A stretch of DNA of 64,000 nucleotides. Source: Rhizobiales bacterium 62-47 (lineage in GTDB: Bacteria; Pseudomonadota; Alphaproteobacteria; Rhizobiales; Xanthobacteraceae). The notes under the pieces are model-generated. The model ran no database searches, was not told where the DNA came from, and saw only the letters and a program-made list of their open reading frames with translations. Location: the NCBI GenBank assembly GCA_001899255.1, contig MKVX01000008.1, positions 1 through 64,000 on the forward strand, given 5' to 3'. Position 1 is the first letter of the stretch. Every line of letters starts with the position of its first letter. This document shows, piece by piece, positions 51,098-62,583 of this stretch. The translations under genes and the position numbers were made by a program.

Positions 51098-51883
51098 ATG
51101 AGCGACGCACCGCCACTGATCGCGTTCGAGCACGTCTGTAAAAACTTCGATAGCGTCCGCGCCGTCGACGATGTCTCGCTGACGGTGGCGGCCGGTGAAT
51201 TTCTCGCCATCGTCGGCAGCTCCGGCTCCGGCAAAACCACGCTACTGCGCCTCGCCAACCGCTTGATCGTGCCGGACCACGGCACCGTGCGCATCGGCGG
51301 CGAGGACGTGGCGACCACTGACCCGATCGCGCTGCGGCGGCGGATCGGCTACGTCTTCCAGAGCGGCGGCCTGTTTCCTCACATGACAGTCGCGGACAAT
51401 ATCGGCATCACGCCACGGCTGCTGCGCTGGCCGACAGCGGACATTGCCGCCCGCGTCGATGAGTTGATGGGGCTGGTGCGGCTTGACGACCAGGCCCATC
51501 GCGGACGCCTGCCGCATGAACTGTCCGGCGGCCAACGGCAGCGCGTCGGGGTCGCGCGGGCCTTGGCGGCAAAGCCGCGCATCGTGCTGATGGACGAGCC
51601 GTTCGGCGCACTCGATCCCCTCACCCGCACCGCGCTCGGCGAAGACTATCGCGCGCTGCATGATCGTCTCGGCCTCACCACTGTGATGATCACACACGAT
51701 ATGACGGAGGCGGTGCTGCTTGCAGACCGTATCGCCGTAATGCGCGGCGGACGCATCCTCGCGCACGGAACGCCGGCCGAGTTGATGCAATCAGGTGATG
51801 CGTACGTCGGCGAGCTATTGCAAACGCCGCGGCGACAGGCCGAACGATTGCAGGCGCTCTTGCCGCGGGATGCGGCGACATGA
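51098..51883 (+). CDS. osmoprotectant ABC transporter ATP-binding protein (OpuCA/ProV type)
   Basis: The protein has 261 residues. Walker A FLAIVGSSGSGKTTLLRLAN, Q-loop VFQSGGLFPHMT, signature ELSGGQRQRVGVARAL, Walker B IVLMDEPFGALDPLTRT and ITHDMTEAVLLADRIAV. The GALDPxTR form and the fused permease/binding partner downstream fit quaternary-ammonium (betaine/choline) transporters. It lacks the CBS domains of ProV. The stop overlaps the next gene's ATG by four bases. Confidence 0.9.
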   Translation: MSDAPPLIAFEHVCKNFDSVRAVDDVSLTVAAGEFLAIVGSSGSGKTTLLRLANRLIVPDHGTVRIGGEDVATTDPIALRRRIGYVFQSGGLFPHMTVADNIGITPRLLRWPTADIAARVDELMGLVRLDDQAHRGRLPHELSGGQRQRVGVARALAAKPRIVLMDEPFGALDPLTRTALGEDYRALHDRLGLTTVMITHDMTEAVLLADRIAVMRGGRILAHGTPAELMQSGDAYVGELLQTPRRQAERLQALLPRDAAT

Positions 51884-53439
51884 ACATCTGGTCCGACCCA
51901 CGCTGGGCCGATGCCCTCGCCCATTTGCCGGACTATCTCGGTAACCACATTCGCGTCAGCCTGACAGCACTGGCTCTGGGGTTGCTGGTCAGCCTGCCGC
52001 TGGCTTTGATTGCGCGTCACCGGCCCGCGCTGCGCGGCGCGCTGCTCGGCTTCGCGTCAGTCGTGCAAACCGTGCCGGGGCTGGCGCTGCTGGCTTTGTT
52101 CTATCCCTTGCTGCTGGCGTTGGCCGCGCTATCGGCACAATGGCTCGGTATCAACTTCTCGGCGTTCGGCTTTCTGCCGGCGGTGCTGGCGCTGGCGCTC
52201 TATTCGATGCTGCCGGTGCTGCGCAATGCCATCACCGGCCTGCAGGGTATCGATGGCAGCATTCTCGAAGCGGCACAGGGCGTCGGCATGACGCCACGGC
52301 AATCGCTGGTGATGGTCGAGTTGCCGCTGGCGCTGCCAGTGATCATGGCCGGCATCCGCACGGCGGCAGTCTGGGTGATCGGCACCGCGACGTTGTCAAC
52401 GCCGATCGGCCAGACCAGCCTCGGCAACTACATCTTCGCGGGATTGCAAACGCAGAACTGGGTCTTCGTGCTGTTCGGCTGCATCACCGCCGCCGTTTTG
52501 GCGTTGCTGGTCGATCAATTGCTGGCACTGATCGAAGCTGGCCTGCGCAATCGCAACCGCGTTCGCACCGCAATCGGCGTTGCCGGTGTTGTCGCGCTGG
52601 TGATCGCAACTCTGACGCCATCGTTGTCGCGCAGCCAGCAATCCTATGTGGTCGGCGCCAAGACGTTCACCGAACAATACATCCTCGCATCCCTGATCGC
52701 GCAGCGCCTGCAAGCGGCAGGATTGCCGGCGACCGAGCGCACCGGATTGGGCTCCAACGTGATCTTCGACGCGCTGGTGGCAGGCAATATCGACGTCTAT
52801 ATCGATTACTCCGGCACGCTGTGGGCTAATCAACTGCATCACTCAGACATCAAGCCGCGCGCCGCGCTGCTTGCCGATCTTAAGACTGAGTTGACGCAAC
52901 GGCGCGTCACGCTGCTCGGCGAGCTCGGTTTCGAGAATGCCTACGCGTTGGTGATGCCAAGAAAGCGCGCTGATACGCTTGGTATCCGCTCGATTGCCGA
53001 TCTGGCGACACAGGCGGGCAGCATGTCGATCGCCGGCGATTACGAATTCTTCTCGCGCCCGGAATGGCGCAGCATTCGCGCGGCTTATGGTCTGAACTTC
53101 CGTCAACAACGGCAGATGCAGCCCGATTTCATGTACGCCGCAGTCGCTTCCGGCGAGGTGGACGTCATCGCCGGCTACACCAGCGATGGCCTGATCGCGA
53201 AATACGATCTGGTCGTGCTCGACGATCCGAAGCAGGCGATTCCGCCCTACGACGCCGTGGTGCTGCTGTCACCGAAGCGCGCCGAGGATGCGAAGCTGCG
53301 CCACGCGCTACAGCCGCTGCTCGGCGCCATCGACATCAAGACGATGCGCGAGGCCAACCTGCGCGCCAGCGGCAACGATGCGGTCTCCTCAGCGGCGGAC
53401 GTCGCCAAGTGGCTGTGGAACAAAATCCAGAAGCCATAA
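51880..53439 (+). CDS. osmoprotectant ABC transporter permease fused to substrate-binding domain
   Basis: The protein has 519 residues. Residues about 20-225 form a five- to six-helix BPD permease (VSLTALALGLLVSLPLALIA; EAAQGVGMTPRQSLVMVELP is the ATPase-docking loop). After a last TM (about 226-246) comes an OpuAC-type binding domain (VVGAKTFTEQYILASLIAQR, GNIDVYIDYSGTLWANQL). The domain would sit at the outer face of the inner membrane. It imports glycine betaine, choline or a related compound with the 51098 ATPase. Confidence 0.92.
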   Translation: MNIWSDPRWADALAHLPDYLGNHIRVSLTALALGLLVSLPLALIARHRPALRGALLGFASVVQTVPGLALLALFYPLLLALAALSAQWLGINFSAFGFLPAVLALALYSMLPVLRNAITGLQGIDGSILEAAQGVGMTPRQSLVMVELPLALPVIMAGIRTAAVWVIGTATLSTPIGQTSLGNYIFAGLQTQNWVFVLFGCITAAVLALLVDQLLALIEAGLRNRNRVRTAIGVAGVVALVIATLTPSLSRSQQSYVVGAKTFTEQYILASLIAQRLQAAGLPATERTGLGSNVIFDALVAGNIDVYIDYSGTLWANQLHHSDIKPRAALLADLKTELTQRRVTLLGELGFENAYALVMPRKRADTLGIRSIADLATQAGSMSIAGDYEFFSRPEWRSIRAAYGLNFRQQRQMQPDFMYAAVASGEVDVIAGYTSDGLIAKYDLVVLDDPKQAIPPYDAVVLLSPKRAEDAKLRHALQPLLGAIDIKTMREANLRASGNDAVSSAADVAKWLWNKIQKP

Positions 53440-53440
53440 A

Positions 53441-53476
53441 AAAGGCCAGCCACCTTGCGGCGGCTGGCCTCGTTTT
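53441..53476. terminator. bidirectional terminator between the osmoprotectant operon and ilvC
   Basis: AGGCCAGCC pairs with GGCTGGCCT. The plus side runs into CGTTTTG, and the minus side runs into six T residues. It can serve both converging transcripts. Confidence 0.8.
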
Positions 53477-53580
53477 GATTAAGGGTGGGCGCCTTGGTTC
53501 TCGCTCTTGGCGAGCAATGCGCCCTTCTTGATCGTCGAGATCGTGCCTGCACGATCTCGCACTAAAACGTGGATCAAGCC

Positions 53581-54615
<1,035 letters not shown>

Positions 54616-54775
54616 TCAGGCGGGCGCGATTGCCCGGATAGTTGCGTTTTCGGGTGAGATCGGGCCCCCGCAGCGGCAGCGGCCCGGCTGAAAATTCCGC
54701 CGTTGTCTAGAACATTTTGCCGCGAAGGGGAAATCGGTTTTGCGCATGGCCAGTCTCTGTTCCGGGTGTCCCGTG

Positions 54776-55381
54776 TCAGCCCTCGGTCAGCACCGGGTAG
54801 AGCGAGGCCAATAGTAGCCCGGCCATCACCCAGTTGAAGGCGCGAATGGCGGCTGGCGACCTCACCAGCGATTGCAGCGAGGCGCCGAACAGCGTCCACG
54901 CCACCGACGACGACAGGCCGAGCACCAGCAGCAGGAGCGCCATGGTCAGGATATTCCAGGGATAGCTCGCCAGCGCGGCGTAGGCGGTGATGGTGCCGAT
55001 GGCGATCACCCAGCCCTTGACGTTGATCCACTGGAACAGCGCCGCCTGCCAGAACGTCAGCGGCTGCGGTGATGTGTCGCCGGTTGTCATCGGCCCTGCC
55101 CGGGCGATACAGACGGCGAGATATACGAGATAGGCCGCGCCGGCATATTTCAGGATCGACTGCAGCAGCGGGTAGCTGGAGAACACCGCGCCAAGGCCGA
55201 GACCAACCACCGCGACGAGGAATGCGAAGCCGAGGCTGACACCGACGACATGCGGCAACGTCCGGCGCAAACCGAAGTTGAGGCCGGACGCCAGCAGCAT
55301 CACGTTATTCGGACCCGGCGTATAGAGGCCGACGATCGCGAACACAATGAAAGCCATCAGCAACTGCTGGGATGCGACCAT
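54776..55381 (-). CDS. LysE/RhtB-family amino-acid exporter
   Basis: The 201-aa protein has five to six hydrophobic helices and the LysE signature VGLYTPGPNNVMLLASGLNF near residues 18-37. LPHVVGVSLGFAFLVAVVGL follows. This family exports amino acids such as Lys, Thr, homoserine or branched-chain amino acids. Its place between ilvH and ilvC hints at export of a branched-chain amino acid or intermediate, but the family alone does not decide this. A 38-bp gap follows ilvH. Confidence 0.88.
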   Translation of the reverse strand: MVASQQLLMAFIVFAIVGLYTPGPNNVMLLASGLNFGLRRTLPHVVGVSLGFAFLVAVVGLGLGAVFSSYPLLQSILKYAGAAYLVYLAVCIARAGPMTTGDTSPQPLTFWQAALFQWINVKGWVIAIGTITAYAALASYPWNILTMALLLLVLGLSSSVAWTLFGASLQSLVRSPAAIRAFNWVMAGLLLASLYPVLTEG

Positions 55382-55418
55382 CGCGCACTCACGCTATCGG
55401 GGATCGGACTGACGACCG

Positions 55419-55961
55419 TCACATGCCATCCGGCCCGCGGCCGATCGCAGCAACCCCGGTGCGTGAGACCTCGACGAGTCCAAGCGGCCGCATCAGATCG
55501 ATGAACTGATTGATCTTCGACGTGCTGCCGGTGATCTCGAACACGAAGCTCTCGTTGGTTGCATCGACCACGCGGGCGCGAAAAACCTCCGCCAGCCGCA
55601 TCGCCTCGATGCGCTGGTCGCCGGCACCCTTCACCTTGACCATGCCCAGTTCACGCTCGATGGAGCGCCCGGTCAGTGTCATGTCGACGACCTGATAGAC
55701 CGGGATCATGCGATCGAGCTGATGCTTGATCTGCTGAATCACCATCGGCGTCCCGGTGGTGACGATAGTGATGCGCGATACATGTTTCAGGCTCTCGGTC
55801 TCCGATACCGTGAGACTTTCGATGTTGTAGCCGCGACCCGAGAACAGGCCGATGACACGCGCGAGCACACCGGGCTCGTTGGCGACCAGCACCGACAAGG
55901 TGTGGGTCTCGTTCGGATCATGGCGCTCTTCCATGAAGTAGGCGGAAGCAGGCTGATTCAT
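55419..55961 (-). CDS. ilvH: acetolactate synthase regulatory subunit
   Basis: The protein has 180 residues. N-terminal ACT domain LSVLVANEPGVLARVIGLFS and GRGYNIESLTVSETE, the valine-binding fold. The C-terminal domain (about 90-170) stabilises the dimer. It confers feedback inhibition on the catalytic subunit encoded upstream at 56097. A palindromic repeat lies in the 135-bp gap between them. Confidence 0.95.
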   Translation of the reverse strand: MNQPASAYFMEERHDPNETHTLSVLVANEPGVLARVIGLFSGRGYNIESLTVSETESLKHVSRITIVTTGTPMVIQQIKHQLDRMIPVYQVVDMTLTGRSIERELGMVKVKGAGDQRIEAMRLAEVFRARVVDATNESFVFEITGSTSKINQFIDLMRPLGLVEVSRTGVAAIGRGPDGM

Positions 55962-55985
55962 CGACTTTGCTTTCCTGTCTAAGCC

Positions 55986-56088
55986 GTCATCCTGAGGTGG
56001 CCGCGGCAGCGGCCCTCGAAAGGCGACGGCGTTATCTCAGTCATCCTTCGAGGCTCAGGCTTCGCCTTCGCACCTCAGGATGACGTTC
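55986..56088. repeat. REP-like intergenic palindrome pair
   Basis: Two related elements lie in the ilvB-ilvH gap: GTCATCCTGAGGTG ... CCTCGAAAGG and TCATCCTTCGAGGCTC ... CACCTCAGGATGAC. The outer GTCATCCTGAGGTG is the exact reverse complement of the final CACCTCAGGATGAC, so the whole can fold as one long palindrome. Such CATCCTGAGG elements are common intergenic repeats in Bradyrhizobium/Rhodopseudomonas genomes (general knowledge, not checked). Confidence 0.7.
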
Positions 56089-56096
56089 ATTCACAC

Positions 56097-57875
<1,779 letters not shown>

Positions 57876-57924
57876 GGATCTCTCCGGATGCGCCCGCTGG
57901 CGCGGCTTGTCGAATGAAGTCCAA

Positions 57925-57998
57925 AATAAAAAAGGGCCCGAGAGGCCCTTCGCACACCGCCCGAATTCGGGATGACGTCAGCCACCCCCGGCGGTGTG
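57925..57998 (-). promoter_or_regulatory. ilvB transcription attenuator with intrinsic terminator
   Basis: On the minus strand CACACCGCC (57990-57998, the His-Thr-Ala codons of the leader peptide) is perfectly complementary to GGCGGTGTG (57953-57961). Directly after it AAGGGCC and GGCCCTT form a stem followed by six T residues (57925-57951), a textbook terminator about 50 bp upstream of ilvB. Pairing of the two nine-base segments, or its loss when a ribosome stalls on the preceding Val/Ile codons, should decide termination. The exact antiterminator partner is not resolved. Confidence 0.78.
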
Positions 57999-58043
57999 CC
58001 AAGGTACGACGATAATTACGAGGCTGGTAATTTTATTGCGCAT
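57978..58043 (-). CDS. branched-chain leader peptide of ilvB
   Basis: A 21-codon frame from ATG 58043 reads MRNKITSLVIIVVPWHTAGG and one more Gly. Six consecutive regulatory codons (Leu-Val-Ile-Ile-Val-Val) lie in the middle, and the final codons form one arm of the attenuator stem. The arrangement matches ilv leader peptides that sense Val, Ile and Leu tRNA charging. It is too short for routine gene finders. Confidence 0.75.
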   Translation of the reverse strand: MRNKITSLVIIVVPWHTAGGG

Positions 58044-58144
58044 GGATCGCCGTAACTTCCCGAAGGTTGCGCGGGTTATAGAACCCTGATTTCGTCAGGT
58101 CAACACCGCTTTCGAGCGAGAATAACCACTTCCAACCTCCCTCG

Positions 58145-59059
58145 CTATTGTGAAATCGCGCGGGCGAGCCATGCAGGAGCAGCTTCCGGCTGCAGCCAGG
58201 TGAACTCCGGAAGCTGATGGCGGAACCAGGTAAATTGCCGCTTGGCGTAGCGTCGGGTGTCTTGCCGCCCCTCCGCAGCCGCCTCATCCAGAGAAAGTTC
58301 GCCGGCCAGATGGCGGATCAGCGCCGGCACGCCATGGGCTTTCATCGCGGGCAACAGCGGATCGAGCCGCCGTGCCGCCAGTTGCGCCACTTCCTCCAGC
58401 GCCCCAGCCCGCAGCATGGCATCGAAACGCCGGTCGATGCGGTCGTAGAGAATGTCGCGTTCAGGGGCGAGAAACACCGCAACCACCTCACCGGGCGGCA
58501 AAAGCGGCGGCAACCCCTCTCCATGCCATTCCAGCAGCGAGCGCCCGGTCGCCTCGATCACCTCGAGCGCCCTCGCGATGCGGGTTCGATCCCGGGGCTG
58601 CAACCGTTCGGCCGAAACCGGATCGCGCTTTCGGAGTTCGGCATGAAGCGCCTCGGGGCCGAGTGTCTGCAGCCGCGCTCGCACATTCTCGCGAACCGCC
58701 GAGGGCACCGGCGGCACCGCCGACAAGCCTCGTGTCAACGCCTTGAAGTAGAGCCCCGAACCGCCGACGAAGATCGGCAATTGCCCCTGCGCCCTCGCCT
58801 CCGCCAACGCCTTGGCAGCATCGGCAACCCAGGCTCCGGCGGAGAAGTTCACCGCCGCATCGACGTGGCCGTAAAGCCGGTGCAGCACCCGCGCCTCGTC
58901 CTCCAGCGACGGGCGCGCGGTGATGACCCGCAGATCACGATAAACCTGCATGGAGTCGGTATTGACGATCACGCCGTTAGCGGCCTCGGCCAGCTCAATC
59001 GCCAGCGCCGACTTGCCGCTCGCGGTCGGCCCTGCGATAAGCACCGCATTCTTCTTCAT
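58145..59059 (-). CDS. miaA: tRNA dimethylallyltransferase
   Basis: The protein has 304 residues. P-loop [20 protein letters not shown] at residues 5-24, then [20 protein letters not shown] (catalytic Asp), [15 protein letters not shown] and the [15 protein letters not shown]-terminal signature. It isopentenylates A37 of tRNAs reading UNN codons. It is divergent from serB with a 15-bp gap between start codons, so promoters overlap or lie inside the genes. Confidence 0.96.
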   Translation of the reverse strand: MKKNAVLIAGPTASGKSALAIELAEAANGVIVNTDSMQVYRDLRVITARPSLEDEARVLHRLYGHVDAAVNFSAGAWVADAAKALAEARAQGQLPIFVGGSGLYFKALTRGLSAVPPVPSAVRENVRARLQTLGPEALHAELRKRDPVSAERLQPRDRTRIARALEVIEATGRSLLEWHGEGLPPLLPPGEVVAVFLAPERDILYDRIDRRFDAMLRAGALEEVAQLAARRLDPLLPAMKAHGVPALIRHLAGELSLDEAAAEGRQDTRRYAKRQFTWFRHQLPEFTWLQPEAAPAWLARAISQ

Positions 59060-59074
59060 TGACCGTGATCCTTG

Positions 59075-59968
59075 ATGTCTCTCGTCGCAACGCTCATCTG
59101 CAATCCCGCCAATCCCGCGCTCGACTCCACCGTGGTAGAAGCTGCGCGGGCTATTCTAGCTTCATCCGGTCCAGCGATCTGGCTGTCTGACGAGGTCGCG
59201 GTCGATATCCCGTTCACCAGCACCGATGACGTCAAAACCATAGCCGATCACCTGCGCGCCGCGCGTGGTGACCTGCCGATCGACATTGTCGTGCAGCCTC
59301 AGGCAGACCGGCGCAAGAAGCTTCTGCTCGCCGACATGGATTCCACCATGATCGGCCAGGAATGTATCGACGAATTGGCTGATTTTGCCGGTCTGAAAGC
59401 TCATGTCGCGCGCATCACCGAGCGCGCCATGCGCGGCGAGATCGCTTTTGAACCGGCGCTGCGTGAGCGGGTCGCCCTTCTCAAGGGGTTGCCGGTGGAT
59501 GTCGTCGACGAAACGCTGCAAGACCGCATCACGCTGACGCCCGGGGGGCGTGAATTGGTCGGGACCATGCGGGCCCATGGCGCCTATACCTGTCTCGTGT
59601 CGGGCGGCTTCACGCTATTCACCGAGAAGGTCGGGGCAATGATCGGCTTTCAGGAAAATCGCGCCAATACCTTGCTCGTCGAAGATGGCAAGCTCTCCGG
59701 CGCAGTCGTCGAACCGATTCTCGGCCGTGAGGCGAAGCTGGCAACGCTGGTCGAACTGCGCGAGGCATTCGATCTGGATAACCTCGATACGCTGGTGGTC
59801 GGCGACGGCGCCAACGATCTCGGCATGATCCAGCAAGCCGGCATGGGTATCGCCTACCACGCCAAGCCCGCGGTCGCCGCAGCCGCGACCATGCGGATCG
59901 ATCATGGTGATCTCACCGCGCTCCTGTACGCACAGGGCTACAAGCGCAGCGAATTTGTAACCGTTTAA
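59075..59968 (+). CDS. serB: phosphoserine phosphatase
   Basis: The protein has 297 residues from ATG 59075 (a TTG directly before it is not needed). N-terminal ACT-like region (about 1-80). The HAD core has [20 protein letters not shown] (nucleophile Asp in DxDST), LVSGGFTLF (Ser motif) and [20 protein letters not shown] (metal Asp). It removes phosphate from L-3-phosphoserine, the last step of serine synthesis. Confidence 0.95.
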   Translation: MSLVATLICNPANPALDSTVVEAARAILASSGPAIWLSDEVAVDIPFTSTDDVKTIADHLRAARGDLPIDIVVQPQADRRKKLLLADMDSTMIGQECIDELADFAGLKAHVARITERAMRGEIAFEPALRERVALLKGLPVDVVDETLQDRITLTPGGRELVGTMRAHGAYTCLVSGGFTLFTEKVGAMIGFQENRANTLLVEDGKLSGAVVEPILGREAKLATLVELREAFDLDNLDTLVVGDGANDLGMIQQAGMGIAYHAKPAVAAAATMRIDHGDLTALLYAQGYKRSEFVTV

Positions 59969-60034
59969 GACGCCCGGCATCCAACCGATGATTCAGGCAA
60001 GGCGCACCCTACCGCGCGGAGTATCTCGGGAGCC

Positions 60035-60397
60035 ATGACGATGCACGTCACCATCTATCACAATCCAAGGTGTAGCAATTCACGCGGCGCACTGGACCTC
60101 ATTCGCAACGCCGGCATCGAGCCGGAAATCGTCGAATATCTGAAAGCACCGCCGACGCGCGAACGACTCGGGCAGCTTCTCGCACGCGGCAACATGTCGG
60201 CGCGCGACATCGTGAGAGACAAGGAACCGCTCTTCCAGGAATTGAAACTGGACGACCCGTCGGTAACCGACGAGATGCTGCTGGATGCCATCGTCGCCCA
60301 TCCTGTCCTGATGCAGCGCCCGCTGGTTGTGACCCCCAACGGCGTGCGCATCTGCCGCCCACCGGACCAGGTGCTGGACCTGCTGGCAGCGCACTGA
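60035..60397 (+). CDS. arsC: ArsC-family arsenate reductase (glutaredoxin type)
   Basis: The protein has 120 residues. VTIYHNPRCSNSRGALDLIR holds the catalytic Cys followed by the anion-binding loop. PLVVTPNGVRICRPPDQVLD provides the Arg typical of ArsC (RP before the last helix). It likely reduces arsenate with glutathione/glutaredoxin, although some family members of this size are YffB-like with other roles. GGGAGCC precedes ATG 60035. No arsR or arsB is nearby, so a detoxification operon is not evident. Confidence 0.85.
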   Translation: MTMHVTIYHNPRCSNSRGALDLIRNAGIEPEIVEYLKAPPTRERLGQLLARGNMSARDIVRDKEPLFQELKLDDPSVTDEMLLDAIVAHPVLMQRPLVVTPNGVRICRPPDQVLDLLAAH

Positions 60398-60424
60398 ACA
60401 CGTAGACAATGGTTATCAGACACC

Positions 60425-60452
60425 AAAATGGCCGGGTCGCCCCGGCCATTTT
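60425..60452. terminator. bidirectional terminator between arsC and degP
   Basis: AAAATGGCCGGG pairs with CCCGGCCATTTT, so each side ends in a T-run. It separates converging genes and shares its core with the hairpin at 49269. Confidence 0.82.
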
Positions 60453-60475
60453 CATTGCAACGTGCGTCGCGAACG

Positions 60476-61978
60476 TTACTGCAGGCTCAGCGCCACGAAG
60501 CGCAGTTCGCCTTCACTATTCGACACCAGCAGCAGCACGGACTTCTTGCCGTCCTTCCGGAGCTGATCGACGCGCTTCTTGACATCGTCGGCATTCGACA
60601 CCGCCTCCTGCGCTACCTCGACGATGACGTCGCCGGCGCTCAGGCGCTTTTGTGCTGCATCCGAATTGTCATCGACATTGGTGATGACAACACCCTTCAC
60701 CGACTCCTTGATCTTGTAGCGACCGCGCAGATCCTTGCTGATATTAGCAAGGTCGAGACCGAGAGCCTTCTGCGTCGGTGTCTTGTCGACGTTGTCGTTG
60801 GATTTGGTCGACACCGCGACCGGTTTGACGCCATCGTCGAGGCGTCCGAGCGTCACCTTCTTGGTCTGCTCGGCCCCCTTGCGAACGATAATGACATCGA
60901 CCGTTTTGCCGACGGCGGTATCGGCAACGACGCGCGACAGATCCTTCGGCTCCTTGACATCCTTCCCATCGAATCTGACGACGACGTCGCCGGGCTCGAT
61001 GCCGGCAGGCTTGGCCGGACCCTTGTCGTCCACACCGGCAACCAGCGCACCGCGCGCCGGCTTTACGCCGAGGCTCTCAGCAATTTCATCGGTCACCTGC
61101 TGAATGCGAACTCCGAGCCAGCCACGACGAACTTCCTTGAACTGACGCAGCTGGTCGACGACCGCCGCCACGGTCTTCGACGGCACGGCAAAGCCGATGC
61201 CGATCGAACCACCGGAGGGTGAAATGATCGCGGTGTTAACGCCGACCACCTCGCCATTCAGATTGAAGAGCGGGCCTCCCGAATTGCCGCGATTGATCGC
61301 GGCGTCGGTCTGGATGTAGCTGTCATAAGGGCCGGAGTTGATGTCGCGATTGCGCGCCGAGACGATACCGGCCGTCACGGTGCCTCCGAGGCTGAACGGG
61401 TTGCCGATCGCAATTACCCACTCACCCAGCCGCAGTGCATCGGAATCACCGAACTTCACCGCGGTGAGCGGTTTCTCTGGCTTGAACTTCAACACTGCGA
61501 GATCGGTCTTCTTGTCGACCCCGACCAGTTCAGCGCGCGCCTTGCTGCCGTCATTGAGGATGACATTGATCTCGTCGGCGTCGGCGATGACGTGATTGTT
61601 GGTCACCACGAAGCCGGCCGTGTCGATAATGAAGCCGGACCCAAGCGAGTTGACTTTACGCGAGCCCGGACCACCGCCGCCCTTTTCACCATTTGGGCCG
61701 CGCCGGTTCTTGAAGAAATCCTCGAAAAACTCTTCGAACGGCGAGCCCGGCGGCAGTTGTGGCATTGAGCCCTTGCTTTCGCCTCCAGCCTTGGCTTCGA
61801 CATTCTGCGTCGTCGAGATATTGACGACCGCGTCGATCACCTTCTCGGCCACATCCGCGATGCCTTCGGGTCCTCGTGCAAAAGCCGGCGCCGATAACAT
61901 GGCACCCGCAGCACCGAGACACATTGCCGTCACCAGCGGTCGCAGCCGCAAGCCCAGCGTTTGGATCGCTCCGGTCAT
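60476..61978 (-). CDS. degP: Do-family periplasmic serine protease (DegP/MucD)
   Basis: The product has 500 residues from ATG 61978 (GGAG upstream; a TTG 15 codons earlier is less likely). Signal peptide ending near APAFARG. The trypsin-like domain has catalytic His in VVTNNHVIADADE, Asp in KKTDLAVLKF and Ser in INRGNSGGPLFN. Two PDZ domains follow (about 280-370 and 400-500). It degrades misfolded envelope proteins. It lies in the hflK-hflC-DUF2065-degP order usual for Rhizobiales. Confidence 0.94.
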   Translation of the reverse strand: MTGAIQTLGLRLRPLVTAMCLGAAGAMLSAPAFARGPEGIADVAEKVIDAVVNISTTQNVEAKAGGESKGSMPQLPPGSPFEEFFEDFFKNRRGPNGEKGGGGPGSRKVNSLGSGFIIDTAGFVVTNNHVIADADEINVILNDGSKARAELVGVDKKTDLAVLKFKPEKPLTAVKFGDSDALRLGEWVIAIGNPFSLGGTVTAGIVSARNRDINSGPYDSYIQTDAAINRGNSGGPLFNLNGEVVGVNTAIISPSGGSIGIGFAVPSKTVAAVVDQLRQFKEVRRGWLGVRIQQVTDEIAESLGVKPARGALVAGVDDKGPAKPAGIEPGDVVVRFDGKDVKEPKDLSRVVADTAVGKTVDVIIVRKGAEQTKKVTLGRLDDGVKPVAVSTKSNDNVDKTPTQKALGLDLANISKDLRGRYKIKESVKGVVITNVDDNSDAAQKRLSAGDVIVEVAQEAVSNADDVKKRVDQLRKDGKKSVLLLVSNSEGELRFVALSLQ

Positions 61979-62204
61979 ATTTGAAAGGTCTCCTGCAATA
62001 GGCCCAGAAAGCTCTGAATTCAAAACTAGGGGTTAGACAATGAGGCCGAAAGCGGTCCCGGCGCAAGCGCTCCGAACGATATGGCGGCCTTTTCGCAGCT
62101 CATTCAACCGTATCGATTGCGGCAAAATGACGGGCAGCAGCTTTCACGATATCGTAGCGCCGGCCGCACCCACTGCTCGCAACGGTCGCGGGTGATGGCT
62201 CCCG

Positions 62205-62405
62205 CTATCGCCGGATGATCCAGATCAGGATCAGGCCGACCACCGCCGATCCGATGCCGGTAAGACGGAGGATGTTGTCCGGCGTCGCCACCACGCTGGT
62301 CATGGCTCGCCGCATCCAACCCGGCATGGCCGCGAACAGCAATCCTTCGATGACAAACAGCACACCTACACCGATGAGGAAGTCGGCGAACGCTATGGAC
62401 CCCAT
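62205..62405 (-). CDS. DUF2065 (YjeT-like) small membrane protein
   Basis: The product has 66 residues from ATG 62405 (GGGAGG 10 bp upstream; a longer frame to 62465 starts without support). Two hydrophobic helices: IAFADFLIGVGVLFVIEGLL and LRLTGIGSAVVGLILIWIIR, joined by FAAMPGWMRRAM. The size and pattern match YjeT proteins, which regularly sit next to hflC. The function is unknown. Confidence 0.85.
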   Translation of the reverse strand: MGSIAFADFLIGVGVLFVIEGLLFAAMPGWMRRAMTSVVATPDNILRLTGIGSAVVGLILIWIIRR

Positions 62406-62518
62406 CGGACAGCAACCTCCCGCAATCGCATGACCGCCAGCGGATCCGGGCGAGCAAATGCTCACCTCGGGAGACTCGCGTGCTTGGCGCGATTAGAGCC
62501 TATACAGCCCCGATGTCA

Positions 62519-62554
62519 AAGCGGCCCGCGCGAAGACCTTCGCGCGGGCCGCTT
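62519..62554 (-). terminator. long hairpin after hflC
   Basis: AAGCGGCCCGCGCGAAG and CTTCGCGCGGGCCGCTT form a 17-bp perfect stem, 29 bp past the hflC stop on the minus strand, followed by TTTGAC. It separates hflKC from the DUF2065-degP pair. Confidence 0.8.
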
Positions 62555-62583
62555 CAGGGTCTTAAATCGCCCGGCTCTCTGCG

